A stretch of 64,000 bases of DNA from Ligustrum vulgare (GCA_963555705.1 OY743172.1:23993446-24057445); one strand, 5' to 3'; shown: positions 46,419 to 57,065, counted from the stretch's first letter. Notes: generated by a model from the sequence alone, not told the origin. A program made the numbers and translations.

Positions 46419-46527
46419 GTTTATAATACTATATTGGACACAATTACATCACTGCTTACATCATCGACCTAACAATTTCACAACTTTTTTCACCTAAGGA
46501 CACAATTACATCACTGCTTACATCATC
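46419..46527 (-). promoter_or_regulatory. 35S-like promoter with duplicated as-1-like element
   Basis: A 30-bp direct repeat (46436-46465 and 46498-46527) reads TGATGTAAGCAGTGATGTAA on the minus strand, resembling the paired TGACG as-1 enhancer of caulimovirus promoters with C to T changes. TTATAAAC lies just downstream (46419-46426). It follows the transactivator ORF, where the pregenomic promoter sits in this family. Confidence 0.7.
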
Positions 46528-46713
46528 TATTATTTATTACATCACATGACTCTTACATTATAGGGACACTTATCCTTCTATTTTTTGGTCTTGACATGGC
46601 CCCTACATTGTTCTGCATTGTTGAATTAAATTAGATCTATTAAACAGCTTCCACTTGTCCATCAATTCTGTTGGCATGTAAAGCAGATTCATCAAGTGGC
46701 TTCCACCTGTTCA

Positions 46714-47796
46714 TCAATTCCTTTGGCATGTGGGGCAGTTCCTAGCTATGCACGCTTCTTGCAAAGTGGCAAAACTTCCATGAATTTGATGAGTACCAAA
46801 TTTATTGATGTATTCTTGCAAGATTGTTGACTTTTCTTTTCCTCCATTAGTGAGTAGGGTCCATCCATTGTACTGGCATATGCATTTGAATTTTTTCTCA
46901 TACATGTTTTTGGCAATGTTGTAGAGAACTTTAATTCCCAACACCCTTCGGGATCTAAACCATGATCTTGTAATGTTTGGTACTTGATTGGTATTTTTTC
47001 CAACTTCAATTTGAAAATTTCGAGCAACATACCCAATCGTGATAATATGCTCAGCAGGATAATATATCCTTCCATCAATTTCAGGACTGATGGAATAAAA
47101 TTTTAAATATATGGGTCTTCCTTGAGCAAACTTTGAGATTTCTCCTTTTAGTAAATCATCAAATTTTTCGATTTCTTTCAAATCTTTTCCTGGATAGATA
47201 AGATCCAAGAATCCATAATCAGCTGCCATTTTTGTCATGATAGGATCTCCTCCCTGAGTAACAATCAATAGTGGGTATACTTGGTCCCCAGACGAAATGT
47301 AATAGCAATCACATTCTTGAAGTTCATATATAACTTCAACAGTAGTTTTATATTCGTTTTCTTTTGGTAAAAAAGGGGAATCATCTTCCTCTTCAGCACG
47401 AATCCTGACTACCTTTGTATGTTCATCTTTGGCATTGATTGTGATTTTTCGAGGACTGGCTTCATTTATAACAACTTTTTTGGGACTTGGTTCATCTCTT
47501 TTAATTGTTGGTCCACCACTGCTTCCAGAAGATGTACATATATGTATTTTTGATATAACCTGTTTGGTAATCAACGATTCAAACTGAGATTCAATCTCAA
47601 TTATGTTATCGCTCAATTCTTTAGTATAATTGTGATGAAATGTTGAGATTTCCATCAATTGCTTGAAACTTCCTTGGAGAGTTTCTGCAAGTTGTTCAAT
47701 TCCAAGTTTTATATTTTCAGCTTCCTCCATGAGGAAGTTTATTCGCTTTTTGGCGTCTATCAGAGATTTTTTGATATTATCCATATGCAAATTCAA
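46714..47796 (-). CDS. Transactivator/viroplasmin-like protein, 360 aa (caulimovirid)
   Basis: A complete ORF and the best preserved of the set. Coiled-coil N-terminal third, Ser/Pro-rich linker (about 90-130), then a globular part and a C-terminal region with GRPIYLKFYSI, YNGWTLLTNGG and a final ARNCPTCQRN. Position after pol, length and the C-terminal Cys/His-containing end fit the inclusion-body/transactivator protein that allows reinitiation on polycistronic viral RNA. No disabling mutation seen in this ORF, but the source genome is dead. Confidence 0.65.
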   Translation of the reverse strand: MNLHMDNIKKSLIDAKKRINFLMEEAENIKLGIEQLAETLQGSFKQLMEISTFHHNYTKELSDNIIEIESQFESLITKQVISKIHICTSSGSSGGPTIKRDEPSPKKVVINEASPRKITINAKDEHTKVVRIRAEEEDDSPFLPKENEYKTTVEVIYELQECDCYYISSGDQVYPLLIVTQGGDPIMTKMAADYGFLDLIYPGKDLKEIEKFDDLLKGEISKFAQGRPIYLKFYSISPEIDGRIYYPAEHIITIGYVARNFQIEVGKNTNQVPNITRSWFRSRRVLGIKVLYNIAKNMYEKKFKCICQYNGWTLLTNGGKEKSTILQEYINKFGTHQIHGSFATLQEACIARNCPTCQRN

Positions 47797-48063
47797 TATT
47801 CCTGCTTAAAAAGTCCGCAAGATAATTATTAACACCTTTAATATAAACTATATCAAAATTATAAAATGCCAAATAGGCTTGCCATCTATGGAGCCTTCTA
47901 CATTGAGGTTCTGGTGGTAATTTATTTTTTACTAAACCTGCAACTTGAGAATTATCAGTTTCAACAATAAATTTCTTAGATAATAAAAACAATGAAAACT
48001 TTTCTATTCCTCTGATGATTGCTAATAGTTCTTTCTCATGAGTAGTATAATTTATTTCTGCTT
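47777..48063 (-). pseudogene. RNase H end of pol (caulimovirid)
   Basis: Shows VETDNSQVAGLVKNKL, then RLHRWQAYLAFYNFDIVYIK and YLADFLSR, the distal RNase H motifs. Separated from the RT frame by a stop near 48062. Its end overlaps the transactivator start by about 20 bases. Confidence 0.85.
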
Positions 48064-49165
48064 AATTAAACGTTCCACTTGAGTATCTACAAATTTCATT
48101 AAGATTTGTTTTTAATGTTGATGTCCAATACTTATCCGAGGCATCAGTATTAACTATCAGATTATCTCTTTTATCTGGTAATCTTAATTTTGGCAAATTT
48201 TTACATTCTTCTTTTAGTGATTTAACAATTTCTGTGTGTTCATCACTCCATCCTTTGGTATTTGTTTTCCTGAGTAAAATTTGATTTCTATGTCTCTTTT
48301 TTGATAGATTTTCAATAAATCCTTCTACATAATTTAAACATCCTAAAAATTTTTGTATTTGTTCTTTTGATTCTAATTTGTCTGAAAAACTTTCTATCTT
48401 TTTAGATATATGGGTTTGTAATTTTATCCCCCTTTTATCTATTGATAATCCAAGAAAATTAATTTCTTGTTTTTCTATTATAGCTTTATTTTTTGAAAGA
48501 ACAATTCCTTCTTTTTTGCATTCATTTATAAATTTAATTAAATGGTTTATATGTTCTTCTCTATTATTAGAACATATTAATATATCATCGACATAGACAA
48601 TTAAGAATTTATTAAATTTTCTAAATATGTTATCCATTCTTCTTTGATATATTTGTGGTGCATTTTTTAAACCAAATGACATAACCATCCATTTATACTT
48701 ACCTTAGGGTGTACTAAATGATGTGTATTGAATACTATCTTCTTCCATTTTTACTTGCCAAAATCCTGATTTGCAATCAAATTTAGAATAATATTATTTT
48801 CCTTTTGCAAGATTTATTAATACCTCTTTATTTGGTAAAAAGTATTCATCAACTTTAGTATATTTGTTTAATTCTTTATAATTTATCACCATTTTAGCTT
48901 TTCCTCTTTTTTGCTCAGAATGTTTCATGACCATAAAAGCTGGACTACTATGGGGTCCATTACTAGGCCTGATTAATTTTTGGTTAAGTAATTCTTTTAT
49001 CTGAGTTTTAAATTCTTGTGTATCTTGTATGGTATACATCATTGGTCTAACTCTTATAATAACATTTTCTGTTAATTCTATTTTAGCTTTTGAATGATGT
49101 GGTTTCCAAAATAATAATGGATTCTCTCCACAAATTTTTTCTAGTTGATCAATGATTTTTTCCAT
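48062..49165 (-). pseudogene. Reverse transcriptase (caulimovirid)
   Basis: The RT N-part (RPSNGPHSSPAFMVMKH, GKAKMVINYKELNKYT) is separated by stops around 48690-48795 from the palm part with MVMSFGLKNAPQIYQRRM and the active site YVDDI. An RNase H start (VNTDASD) follows. Order and motifs are those of caulimovirid pol. Broken in at least two places. Confidence 0.88.
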
Positions 49166-49219
49166 ATTTGTTTGTATGTTCGTTTTTAAGACTTTTTTTA
49201 TACATTATTCTTTTATTTT

Positions 49220-49681
49220 TTATTTCATTTTGTGTAATTGGTTTTCCCCCCATTTATCACCACGCTGTGTTGGCTGAACTCTGTAAGGTCTAAATTCTCT
49301 TGGTATTTTTAGTAAATATGCACAAGGTGTTTGTAACATTATCATATAATTATTTTGTTTATAATATTGAAATTGTTGTATAAATTCATTTCCTAGTAAT
49401 ATATCACATTCTAATTTGTTATAATTATATACTTTATTTACAAATATTTGTTTACTCCCAAGTATTATATCAATTTTATCAGCACTATTAATTATATGAG
49501 TACTTTCTCCTGTTACTCCTGTAATTTTTATCTTTCCATTAGTATTCCATGATTTTATTAAGAAACTTTTGAATATTGTTATATCACTTCCTGTATCAAT
49601 TAATGCACAGGTTGTTATATTTGTTTCAACAATTGTAACTTGTATATAAACGGCTAATGGAAAACTTATTTGGTTATTCAT
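49220..49681 (-). CDS. Aspartic protease domain 2 (caulimovirid)
   Basis: Contains ALIDTGSDITIF (catalytic DTG) and CDILLGNEFI, the flap-to-end motif of retropepsins. 153 codons, lying directly before the RT. Begins with ATG at 49681, next to the stop of the preceding frame. Confidence 0.75.
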   Translation of the reverse strand: MNNQISFPLAVYIQVTIVETNITTCALIDTGSDITIFKSFLIKSWNTNGKIKITGVTGESTHIINSADKIDIILGSKQIFVNKVYNYNKLECDILLGNEFIQQFQYYKQNNYMIMLQTPCAYLLKIPREFRPYRVQPTQRGDKWGENQLHKMK

Positions 49682-50010
49682 TTATTCAGCTTTTCTGCAT
49701 AGTATAGTTTGACCATTATGAGTTATATATAATCCTTCACGTTTTATACTATAATCTTCTAATCCATCTAGAAAGTTCATTCCTAATAATACATGAGGAT
49801 TTACCATACTACTATCTACATGACATGGTACTAGGAGATTTATTCCTCCTATTTTTATTGGTATTTTTACTTCAAGTTCGGTCATATGTACTTGTCCATC
49901 AAAATTTATATATCTATATGGATCAGTTCTATGAGATATTAGTCATTTATTTCTATTTGAAGCTATATGACATTTACTAGCTCCTGTGTCAATTAATATA
50001 TTTGATCATT
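49682..50010 (-). pseudogene. Aspartic protease domain 1, duplicated and broken (caulimovirid)
   Basis: A second retropepsin-like unit lies just upstream: LIDTGASKCHIA near 50003, a stop near 49943, and then HVLLGMNFLDGLEDY in 49682-49885. This has the same DTG...LLGxxF spacing as domain 2 but a different sequence. Confidence 0.6.
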
Positions 50011-50075
50011 TTATATGTTCTATTCCATTAAAATATTCACCTCTATTTTCATATTTCCAGCATTTCTATTAAGTT

Positions 50076-50636
50076 TTATTTCTTTTGTATTACTAGTTTC
50101 TCCTCATTGTTTCTATTAGGTAAACTTGCTGATCTCCTAATTAATCTGTCATCTTCAAATGTTATGTTATTATTAGGGTATTCTTCTTCTTGTAACTCTA
50201 TGATTTCTGGTTTATTTTTTGTTATAGTAAGTTCATAGTTTCTTGGAACTAAACTTATTTGTTTATCTGGTTCTAGAGCTTTACCAAAATCTTTACATTC
50301 TTTATGAATTTCAATATATGGTTTTTTAGAATAAATGTTTCCATAATTAGAATTAGTAAATGTGTATAATGCCCTGTATTCTATAGTCATAATTTTATCT
50401 CCTGGTTCCATTATATCATTTTTATGTAATTTGAAATGTAATCCTAAAACTTCATTAAAATTTCTATCTTTTAATGATATACAATATTTTGGGAAACATG
50501 TAAATATTAGTTTCTTATATACTAGATTTCCTTCTACTGTTCCTAAATGACTGTCTTTTAAATTTATAATTCTTCCATCATGTAAACTTACAGTCAAAGG
50601 CGAATCTAATCCTTCTCTAAACAGGGATTTAAACAT
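50076..50636 (-). CDS. Movement protein core (caulimovirid)
   Basis: 186 codons with FREGLDSPLTVSLHDGRI, DSHLGTVEGNLVYKKL and LGLHFKLHKNDIMEPGDKI, matching the 30K-type movement proteins of Caulimoviridae, which widen plasmodesmata. The frame upstream (50640-51027) is separated by stops. Confidence 0.7.
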   Translation of the reverse strand: MFKSLFREGLDSPLTVSLHDGRIINLKDSHLGTVEGNLVYKKLIFTCFPKYCISLKDRNFNEVLGLHFKLHKNDIMEPGDKIMTIEYRALYTFTNSNYGNIYSKKPYIEIHKECKDFGKALEPDKQISLVPRNYELTITKNKPEIIELQEEEYPNNNITFEDDRLIRRSASLPNRNNEEKLVIQKK

Positions 50637-50826
50637 TATTTGGATACCTGATAAGTAAACATATTGAATCTTTTCACTTTGTTTTCTATTGATCTTTGTT
50701 AATAATTTTGCAACTGTATTTTTTGTTAAAAGATTTAATTTGTGTGTTCCTTGAGTGGTTCTAACATCTATTGCCCTTTCAATTTTATGATATTCATTTA
50801 TTGCTACTTTTTCTCTTTTCCATATT

Positions 50827-51027
50827 CTATCTAATATTTTCCCATTTTCCTATTTTCAAATCTAAAGATAATTTTTGTATCTTCCCGAACTTATTATTAT
50901 CAAAAGTTACCTTTAATCCATAACCTTCTACTCCTTCATATTCTTGTTTATCTATGTTATTAATTGCTTCTATTTCTTCTATTTCTTTATTTTGATTCTG
51001 ATTCATTACTTTCTGAATCTGTTTCAC
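50827..51027 (-). pseudogene. Coat/movement linker segment (caulimovirid)
   Basis: 66 codons between the zinc-knuckle ORF and the movement protein, containing GYGLKVTFDNNKFG. Acidic then basic. Probably part of the same polyprotein, now out of frame. Confidence 0.45.
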
Positions 51028-52507
51028 TTATATAAACTTCTTGATCATAGTATTCTTCAATATCTGATATTTCACTTAGTTCACTTTCTATTTCTAGATA
51101 TTCTTTTTGTAATATTTTAACTTTCTTTTTATTACAATTAGGGCTTATATGTCCAATTTCTCCACAATTCCAACATTTACATTGACTTTTGTCTTTCTTA
51201 TAAGTTTTATTTTTCTGTCTTTTATTTGGATTATATATTCTTTTGTAATATCTTCTCTTATGTTTTATATATTTTTTCCTGAAGTTTCTGAATTTTTTAA
51301 ACTTTCTATTTTTATATTTTCTTTTATTATTTTTTCTTCTTTCAGGGTTACATCCCCATTGGGTAGGTTTTTCCATATCTTTACAATATATTCTGGTTAA
51401 TTTTCCTGATTTCTTTAATAATTGTCTTTGTTGACATATATATGCTAATCTTTCAAATATGAATTTTATTATCGATCCTAATGTTCTAGGTGTTCCAGAG
51501 TTATCTCTAATAAATTTTTCAAATTCTATTTTAAAGTATATTCCCCATGAACCTGGTAATTATTGTAATACATATCTCTATATACTTCTTGATTTTCATT
51601 GCTATAGAATTGGACATAATAGTATTCTTTAAACTCACAAGTATATTCTTTGAGTTTACACATATCACATATTGTTAAATTTATTAATCTTACTCTTGCA
51701 TTATCTTTTTCTCTTATCGATTCTGCTTCAGAATTACTTATCCAATTTTCTCCTAAAAATTCATCCGTAATATAATCTACTAACTTTTCAATTCCCTTTC
51801 TATCTGATTTTATTAGTTCCGTCTGTACATTTCTTCTTATTAATGTTTTTGTATCACTACTTATTCCTTCCCACCATTTCTAACATGTCCTTCAAAAGAT
51901 GCTACTAAAAAATTTATTATTCTATCAGTATTTTTCCCATGTATCATCTTTATTGTATAAAAAGAATAGTATCATTGAATCTGCCCAAGTTAATAAGGCT
52001 TTTTTAGTATCTATTTTACAATCCAAATCTAATTTTGTTCCTCCATGATTAATAGGTTTATCATAATTATCATTTGGTTCAAACCTATCTTTATATTTAT
52101 TCCCTCTAGGTGGTTGTCTATCTCTGATTCTATCATAATATTGTCGGTGTGGTTTACTATATAAGGGTGCATAACTTTCATCTGGATCTGGTAATTCTTG
52201 TTTAGAAGTTCCTATAGGAGCAGGGTTAGGTGCTTCTCCAGTATTCATTAAAACTTGGTATTCATTAAAATTTTCTATGCTTAACTGGTCAAAATTTTCT
52301 ATAAGCAAATCTAATTCTTCATCCATTTTTGTCTTGTTCTTCTTCAATTTTTTCTCCAGCTTTTAATTTTCCTAAAGTTTTTTCTATAGATTTTTGTAAT
52401 TCTAATTCTTCTTCTAGTATTTTTGGTAATATGTTTCTTCTAAATTCATCATCCATACTTCCTGCTTCTATTATAATTTTTTCTTGTTCGAAATGCTTCT
52501 TTCCCAT
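50987..52507 (-). pseudogene. Coat protein region with zinc knuckle (caulimovirid)
   Basis: Split over several frames (52507-52319, 52347-51925, 51376-50987). An acidic N-terminal part (MDEELDLLIENFDQLSIENF) and a core near 52000 (LLTWADSMILFFL) are followed by a strongly Arg/Lys-rich stretch and a knuckle CWNCGEIGHISPNC at about 51170, ending acidic (Ser/Glu/Asp). Basic stretch plus CX2CX4HX4C is the coat protein signature of the family. Confidence 0.75.
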
Positions 52508-52509
52508 TC

Positions 52510-53490
52510 TAAGTATTTCTTTTTCTATGAGTTTTTTGTCTATTTTCTTATCTTTGGTTTTATTATTTTCTTTGAATTCTCTAATCTCTAGTTTTAGTAT
52601 ATTTATATCATTTCTTACTTCTTTTAATTCATTTTTTACCTCTTGAACATCATTATTAATGATTTTATTAATATTTTTAGATCTTCAATATATTCGCTTA
52701 TTGACATTTTATATTCTTGGTTTTTGAGTTTTTTGTACCTTAAATAATATGTCATACATATCATCTATTTTTATTTCTATATTTTTTATTCTTTCTTCTA
52801 TTGATATGATTTTTTCGTTTCATTATTTCTTATTTTCTTATTTAATTTATCTATTTTTTCTATAATTATTCCAATTTTATCTTGATTAATTAATTCTCAT
52901 GATTTTCTTTGAAATTCTTTTAAGATTTCTTCATCTATATTTTTAACTTCTCCTATCATTTCTTTTAATTCTTTGAATTGTATTGTTAGTTTATTTTGAA
53001 TATTTTGTAATTTTTCTTTGATATTCATATCCTGTATATTTAATTATTGTAATTCTTAAATGGCTAGTTTATCTTGTAAATTTATGTTTTTATATATTTG
53101 CCATAAAAATGCACTTATCCAATTTAATTGCATATTAAGAAATTCATCGGATTCTCCCCATGAGCTTAATGGTTAAAACATAGTTGTATTAGCTCATTTT
53201 ATTTGGTAAGATCCTACAGGTAGATTAATATTTTCAATTATTTGTTTTTCAAATTTTATTTCTGAAAATTCTGTTATTAAATTCTTCCTTTGATATGATA
53301 AACTTCTAATCTTAATTCCGTATCATATTTTACTTCTTTACATATCATTATATTCTATTCACAAAATTCTTCAATTGATCTTAACATCGTTTTTCTTTGT
53401 TGTGCTCTATAACTTCTTATTTCTCCAGTTATATCATATTTTTCCATATTAATTTTTTCTTTGTTATTTATGATCATAAGTATATTAGGT
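52510..53490 (-). pseudogene. Broken upstream ORF region (caulimovirid)
   Basis: Very AT-rich, minus-strand frames rich in Glu, Lys, Ile and Asn suggest a coiled-coil protein. Many stops, and no domain recognised. Confidence 0.4.
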
Positions 53491-53492
53491 AA

Positions 53493-53690
53493 TTATTTTA
53501 GAATTGTATTAAAATATTTTCTTTTACTTTCTAATGATTTTAGTCTTAGAAATTCTTTTCTTTTTATATTTCTTTCTTCTATCATTTGGTCTAATAGATT
53601 TCCTCTTTGTTCTATTATTGAATCTAATTTCTCATTTGTTTTCATATCTAGATATTTGATTAATAAGGGTTCTTCTCTATGATAATCCAT
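53493..53690 (-). CDS. Small ORF, 65 aa (caulimovirid)
   Basis: Begins MDYHREEPLLIKYLDMKTNE and is helical and charged. Its start overlaps the end of the preceding ORF by 14 bases. Unknown function. Confidence 0.4.
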   Translation of the reverse strand: MDYHREEPLLIKYLDMKTNEKLDSIIEQRGNLLDQMIEERNIKRKEFLRLKSLESKRKYFNTILK

Positions 53691-53961
53691 TTCTATATTC
53701 TTTGTATAATTCTTCTAGTATATCTTTGTGGATTAAATCTAATATTTCGCTTATGATAAAATCTTCTTTTATTATATAGAAATTTATTAGATCATAAATG
53801 TATTTTCTTATATCTTCGTCTAAGTCTTTTAAAGTTCTCAAGATTTCTATTTTATAATTATCGGGTAGTACTAATGTATGCATAATCATAAATCTTGAAG
53901 TATATATTATATATTTATTTTTAATTTGTGTTATATAATATTTATCTTTTAGATCTGCCAT
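53677..53961 (-). CDS. First ORF after the primer site, 94 aa (caulimovirid)
   Basis: Begins MADLKDKYYITQIKNKYIIY six bases after the primer site. Not recognised. Position equals the first ORF of a caulimovirid genome. Confidence 0.45.
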   Translation of the reverse strand: MADLKDKYYITQIKNKYIIYTSRFMIMHTLVLPDNYKIEILRTLKDLDEDIRKYIYDLINFYIIKEDFIISEILDLIHKDILEELYKEYRNGLS

Positions 53962-53966
53962 ATGAC

Positions 53967-53980
53967 TCTGATACTAAGTG
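53967..53980 (-). promoter_or_regulatory. tRNA-Met primer binding site (caulimovirid)
   Basis: The minus strand reads TTAGTATCAGAGTC, differing from TGGTATCAGAGCC by a few transitions. It marks the conventional genome start. Confidence 0.65.
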
Positions 53981-53984
53981 AGGG

Positions 53985-54440
53985 GGTGCTACAATGAGCG
54001 AACAAAAATCAAATAAAATCATATAAACAAATTAATTAAAAGTATATAAATGGAAAGTTTTAAGGACTAAGTTGTAACTTTTCTAAATTCTAAGAGATTT
54101 AGTTGAAATATGATATTTAAGGGTATTTGTGGTAGTTTATAATGTTTAAAGCTATTTTGATGAATTGGTAAAAATTTTGGCTATTTTTCCAAAGGGCCAT
54201 TTTCATGTGGCCATTTTCATGGTATGCCACCGTCACCATCTATGAATAAATATGATGGTTAGACATTTTCGTATAAAGCTGAACTTGGGTCGTACTTGAT
54301 GAGGGGTGTGTTGAATACAATTTTTAAAATAATTTTGTCTCATCTACAATTATAAACCATTTGATCTAAAAACTTAAATTGTTAGATTAAATCACGTGTA
54401 TCTTGTCTTCACTAATAACGTCATATATATTAAACAAAGT
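53985..54440. other. Intergenic flank of the caulimovirid
   Basis: AT-rich. A GGCCATTTTCATG direct repeat occurs at 54205-54235. No gene seen. Confidence 0.4.
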
Positions 54441-54448
54441 GATTTACT

Positions 54449-54754
54449 ACAACCTTTTAATTTGTTCGAGGATAGAAAGAAAGGTCGAAGCCTATCATGT
54501 ATATAGTTTCTGCATCTCACTTTCACGCGTTAAATTAGCGGAAGCATAGAAATCATCTTGCCAAAAAGTCCTTTAACCAAACTTTCACTATCTTGAGTGG
54601 AAAGAACAACAAAGGTAGCATCCGATGTCGAGCTAAAAGTTTTGCTCTGGTCTTGACTTGGGGAAGGATTGATACTTGATGTAAATATAATCCATAGCAT
54701 TTAACCAGAGGGGTTATTCGTGCTTGGAGCAACAATGGAAGAATCAACTTTAAT
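54449..54754 (-). pseudogene. MATH/coiled-coil pseudogene, exon 5 remnant
   Basis: Aligns to exon 5 of the gene at 12925-13250: CAACCTTTTAATTTGTT, TGTCGAGCTAAAAG, TAATCCATAGCAT and AACAATGGAAGAATCA all have counterparts in order. Indels and stops break the frame. Intron sequence is conserved on both sides, so it is a DNA-level duplicate, not a retrocopy. It is interrupted by a solo LTR and resumes at 56380. Confidence 0.75.
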
Positions 54755-56379
54755 TGATGCGTGTCGCAATGCACCAAAATAATAAATAATTTTTTAATCG
54801 CTAAATATTAATTAATAATGTAGTAGCGAGAGTAAATGTCGATCCCACGAGAAACGGTGAACTTATCTAGTTGCTCGATCAATTAGAATAAAATGGGGGG
54901 GGGGGGTTTGTTGTTGAGTTTTACTTAAATGAAAACTATGTACGAAATAAATAAATCAATATGATTAGAGAATAATATGAGAAGAGATCTTGTTCTCGGG
55001 TTCGGTTGTACCCTCAATTAATGTTATACATTTCCTTGTAACATGTTTCTATCCCTAATTCAATTATCAATCATAAATAATCAACAAGCTTTGATTATCT
55101 AAATTCTTTCTTATGTGTATTGATTCAATACAAGCTCTTCGAACCAATTCTAGTCACGGACAATCCTAAACAAGCTCTTAGGATTTAATGCTCGACTAGT
55201 ATGAAAATTTAGAAGAATATATTGAATTGGATCGTTAATTTCATAAACTCGAATTAATTAATCCAAGTTGAATTATTACTAAACATGCACGAGATTTATT
55301 TGCTACTAAAGTAAAGATTCAATGACAATTACGGATCAAGAATCTAAACATAGCATATTCATGAATCCAAAGATCAATAATCCAATTGGCCAAATTAAAC
55401 TATTAATCAAATAAACTCAATTGAACATTCAAAACATAATAATCCAACAATTGAAATAAAGGAATAAATCCACGCTACTAATTTGTAGGAAAAGAAAATA
55501 GCATAATCAAGTTAACACAACTTCCCCTTTGAATAAGATATGGAATTTTGCCTAGCATGGTTGTGGTAGATTCTTCAAGTTGCTTCATGAATTCCATTGT
55601 TGTTGATATTCTTGCGCTTGAAAATCTCCCACGAATGCTCTATATTTTGCTCTCAATTTTCCTCAATATCCAGCATCCTTTTTGTGGTGATTTTGCTCAT
55701 TTAATACTCCCAAAATCGTGCCCTAACTTCATCCACAAGATATACCAAAGATAGACCTTGAATCAGATTAGGAAATTACTTCGCGAGAAAGTTACGGTCG
55801 TAACTTTGTCATTTACGACCGTAAGTGAGCTACTGAAAATTTTCGGAATTTGGAAGTTACGGCCGTAACTTTGTCATTTACGGCCGTAAGTGCATCTCTG
55901 CCGAGAAGCGTCTATGCTCAATGTTTTGGTCATAACTTTCTCTTATAATGTCCGATTGTGGTGATTCAAGTTGTCTTGGAAAGAAAACTCAAATATCTAA
56001 AATTCTTTGTGAAATAGATGTTCCCAAATTCGAAAGTCGTCTATGACAAAATTGAGCTTCAATCTCTGAATAAAATTCATGATCACAATCCTTGCGGGTT
56101 TTTGATTTCTAACTTCACCCCAAACCTTCTTTGACCATATTTTTGCATCTAATCTTCTTCCCACATGCCATTATTGATTTGGAGCTCTTTGAATATGCCC
56201 TTGAACCTCATTTCTTGATTTTTTTTGTATTTCTTTGGTCATGTTTCCTTTCTTTTCTTCTTTTTGACCTTACATAGCACAATAAATGAAAGTGCATTAA
56301 ACGATACTTCAATAGGATCAAACCAATAATAAAATAAGATAATAAGTGAATTAAATATGTGCTAATAAAGCACTTATCA
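54755..56379. mobile_element. Solo LTR, Athila/Tat-like (1,625 bp)
   Basis: Ends TGATGCGTGTCGC and CACTTATCA, with TTAAT left and TTGAT right as an imperfect target duplication. No primer site or internal region follows. It interrupts homology to MATH intron 4, which continues cleanly on the other side. Confidence 0.75.
55794..55887. repeat. ACGGYCGT palindrome array in the solo LTR
   Basis: ACGGTCGT 55794, ACGACCGT 55815, ACGGCCGT 55859 and ACGGCCGT 55880. Spacings are 21, 44 and 21. The first two are complementary partners. Confidence 0.93.
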
Positions 56380-56620
56380 TTGATCCTAACAATGAATGCA
56401 CTAATAAGCACTTATTGGAGAGACACAAACAAACTAAAGTCTTAGAGTCTGTTTCGTAATGTGAAAATTTTTGGTTTTATGGTTTTTTATTGAATGTGTG
56501 ATTTGAAAATGTTTGAAAAGTCAAAATTTGTGGACTTGACAAAGAATATATGGTTTAAATTGAGTTTAAAAAATTGCGGTGAAATTTTTATCATTACCAA
56601 ACAAGCTCTTATTCTCAATA
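56380..56620 (-). pseudogene. MATH pseudogene, intron 4 remnant
   Basis: CCTAACAATGAATGCAC, AAGCAC, GAGA.ACA(C/A)AAACAAACTAA and later CTTATTCTCAATAAATTT match 13250-13340 in order. A MITE-like insertion interrupts it at about 56443-56608. Confidence 0.6.
56443..56608. mobile_element. Probable hAT-type MITE in the MATH pseudogene
   Basis: AT-rich, with ends GTCTGTTTCGTAATG and CATTACCAAACAAGC forming an imperfect inverted repeat. It is absent from the corresponding position near 13318. Confidence 0.5.
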
Positions 56621-56929
56621 AATTTATGACTGGTCAGTGATTAACAATAACAAAGGTCTATTTGTGTTGGCATCCTGGCTTTCGAAGCATCATCCATTTC
56701 CATCTTTAGTTTTGTTATATTTTCCGTTTGATAAATCAAATAAATTGGTTTATAGGAAACTTATATAGTGTCCCCAGTGGACATCTTATGATGCTCACTT
56801 GGGACACGTGTCACCCCCTATTAGGGGTGTCAGACTGGGCTCATCGGGCCCCGCTTAACACCCAATGTCCACCTGTTAAGTGGCAGGTGAGCATTTTTAT
56901 GGTGCCCTTAAAAGGACTCTTGGCTTATA

Positions 56930-57065
56930 AATCAGTTTATAAAATACACAATTTTTTAAATCACTTTTTAATCTTACACATTTTCTCCTTCCAATTTTCA
57001 ACAACACATTTTACCTCGAAATAATAAATAAATCAATTTATAAACTGCTACAATGTTACCAAATA
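56930..57065. mobile_element. MITE family copy B
   Basis: Contains CAGTTTATAAAATACACAAT and CAATTTATAAACTGCTACAA followed by TGTTACCAAAT, matching copies A and C. Confidence 0.6.

Larger units (their letters stand above)
44349..53980 (-). mobile_element. Endogenous caulimovirid (plant pararetrovirus), decayed, about 9.6 kb
   Basis: Reading the minus strand from 53980: Met-tRNA primer site, small ORFs, coat protein with zinc knuckle, movement protein, aspartic protease(s), RT-RNase H, transactivator, 35S-like promoter, then a second small-ORF cluster. There is no integrase and no LTR pair, as expected for Caulimoviridae. The order coat, movement, pol, transactivator resembles cavemo-/solendoviruses. 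Stops and frameshifts affect most ORFs, so it is a fossil. Base composition is more AT-rich than the flanks. Genus not assignable by eye. Confidence 0.87.

Noticed and set aside
54553..54777. 74-codon minus ORF
   Set aside because: Wrong frame across the MATH pseudogene and into the solo LTR.
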